A model generated the notes under the pieces. That model saw only the letters and a list, made by a program, of their open reading frames with translations, was not told the DNA's origin and did not search any database. 64,000 bases of DNA. Source: Onchocerca volvulus (taxonomy: Eukaryota > Nematoda > Chromadorea > Rhabditida > Onchocercidae). This document shows positions 62,650 through 64,000 of this stretch, one piece after another; the stretch's first letter is position 1; each line of letters opens with the position of its first letter. The stretch covers positions 186,001-250,000 of the forward strand of contig HG738143.1 of NCBI GenBank assembly GCA_000499405.2, in the 5' to 3' direction. The translations under genes were made by a program, and so were the position numbers.

Positions 62650-64000
62650 TAGCGATAAATACATGGCGACAAATTAATATATAGCGATAAATTTCATTAC
62701 TATTACGAATTTTTCCGCTGATTAATAATGGCATTATTTGCACATTCATTTAATTCGCTCAGATATTTCCATTATACATAAATTTTTTCAATTCTCAGTC
62801 ATGATTTGATAGGATAAAACATTAGAAATGATAAATCAAATTTTATCTGGTAAAAAGCAAAATCTAATTAACTTAATTTGTAAAATAATTAACAACTATG
62901 AAATAGATAGTGATCTTATTTTTGCTCAAAAACCCACAACAAGTGAAAAAGTGAAATGAAATAATTGCAATTTATAAATGTAATTTTAATCACTCTAACA
63001 AAACATTCATATTCTAATCTATTCGTTTATATGATTATATCATAATTAAGAAACGGAATAAATGAAATGAATGGAACGATCAATAAAAATTGAACGATAT
63101 TTAACAAAACGGACAATCATTGGTGATAACCTGATGAAGCACATATTCTGAAAAATCGTAACTTTTCCATAAAAAAAACGGCTGAAATAGTCTAAATTAT
63201 ACAGAACTAATTTCCTTAAAATATAATTTTGAGTTATATTATATTAATATTTGATTTGATGAAATAATCCAATTTTCATAATGTATTTACTTTCTTTCTT
63301 AACATACCAATATACTTAACATGATCAATACTTAATGTAATTTTTTAACAAATTTATTCAATTACTTCCTTCCTATTTCCATTTATTTTTATATTTCCTT
63401 ATCTCTTTACAGTGTTTTAGTTTCATTTAAATATAACCTAATCCGTAAAAGAAAAATGTTCCAATGAATATCACCATATGAAAAATGATAAAAAATTGTG
63501 CTTTGCCACCTTCCAAATATAATTTATATTTTCCGCTATCATACCATAAACACTTGTATCATAGTAAAATGTAACGTACTACGATTGCAAATACATATCA
63601 CTGACTGCAAATATAAAATTAATCAATAATTTCATCAATTCTATTCAGTATCAGAATGATTATTTATGTATTTATTAACCACTGTATTTATTTAATTGTG
63701 CAATAACTTTGTTCATTTGTTAATTTAATAAGCTGACTACAATTAGTTCTTTTTATTCATTTTTAAATCTATAAAAATTATTTTATTTCAAATTGACTTT
63801 TCTCCTTTTTTTAGCGGAGCTTTTACAGTAATAAACGAGTGAAAAAAAAAACTATATTATATTATATTTTCCGAAGAGATTCTGACAGTGCAAATCGACT
63901 ATGTGATTTTGTATAGGTGGGAAAAACTAATCGAACAATCTAGTTCCCTCTAAAGTTTCTCTCTCGATAGAACAGAGGAATTATGGAATGGAACGTCTTC
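62650..64000. repeat. Diverged duplicate of 58160-59400
   Basis: The segment is collinear with the receptor introns and one exon. Shared landmarks include TTTTTCC(A/G)CTGATTAATAAT near 62708, GAACAATCTAGTTCCCTCT near 63933 and TTTGCCACCTTCCAAATAT near 63499. The offset is about 4.5-4.6 kb and orientation is the same (direct). It runs to the window edge, so its full extent is unknown. Confidence 0.85.
63430..63610 (-). pseudogene. Decayed copy of the receptor TM5 exon
   Basis: Corresponds to receptor exon 58974-58811. At least two single-base deletions are visible against that exon: one in the AATTT-ATATTTTCCG stretch near 63525 and one in the CAAATACATATCACTG stretch near 63590. The splice donor GG|GTTAG has changed to GGATTAGG. 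Frame and splicing are therefore both lost. Other receptor exons are not recognisable to its left; any to its right lie outside the window. Confidence 0.75.

Noticed and set aside
1..64000. Bacterial endosymbiont insertions, CRISPR arrays, tRNA or rRNA genes
   Set aside because: Nothing with bacterial codon use, regularly spaced near-identical short repeats with unique spacers, or tRNA cloverleaf motifs was noticed by eye. A tRNAscan or similarity search could still find something short.

Overview
The window looks like nuclear DNA of a nematode, most likely a parasitic spirurid or filarial type. It is very AT-rich with long A and T runs. The genes are split into many short exons with GT donors and TTTCAG-like acceptors. 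At least two start codons sit only 2-5 bases after a splice-acceptor motif that has no upstream exon, which is typical of spliced-leader trans-splicing. I see no bacterial, viral or organellar genes, no tRNA or rRNA and no CRISPR array. The organism call is inference from gene families and intron style.

Layout: 1-6.4 kb is AT-rich intergenic DNA with decayed tandem repeats. 6.4-14.4 kb (minus) is a gamma-tubulin complex (GCP) gene. 14.5-15.6 kb is a 1.1-kb element with terminal inverted repeats, sitting in the spacer between divergent genes. 16.85-25.78 kb (plus) is a complete exportin-1 (XPO1/CRM1) gene of 23 exons. 27.27-29.34 kb (minus) is a complete SPRTN/DVC-1 DNA-protein-crosslink protease gene of 6 exons. 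30.1-36.7 kb (plus) is conserved oligomeric Golgi subunit 7. 36.7-41.5 kb is intergenic with two satellite-like arrays and microsatellites. 41.55-50.93 kb (plus) is an MTA/LIN-40 gene (NuRD corepressor) of 16 exons. 50.9-56.5 kb holds a diverged segmental duplication and a hairpin-bearing interspersed repeat. 56.75-61.5 kb (minus) is a nematode-type seven-transmembrane receptor gene. 61.6-64 kb holds more repeat copies and a decayed partial duplicate of that receptor gene.

The five recognisable housekeeping genes work in different places: microtubule nucleation, nuclear export, DNA-protein crosslink repair, Golgi vesicle tethering and chromatin repression. Nothing suggests one pathway or an operon. 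Exon joins were made by hand, using splice consensus, reading-frame continuity and recalled family similarity. XPO1, SPRTN and MTA close with intact frames from start to stop. The COG7 start is inferred, the GCP C-terminus is unresolved, and the receptor's class and last exon are uncertain.

I did not find a clearly new multi-gene system. The most novel-looking material is the receptor with its decaying duplicate, the ~75-bp hairpin repeat family, the inverted-repeat element beside the GCP promoter, the 170-bp foldback behind the receptor, and the long Pro/Gln-rich insertion in the MTA protein.
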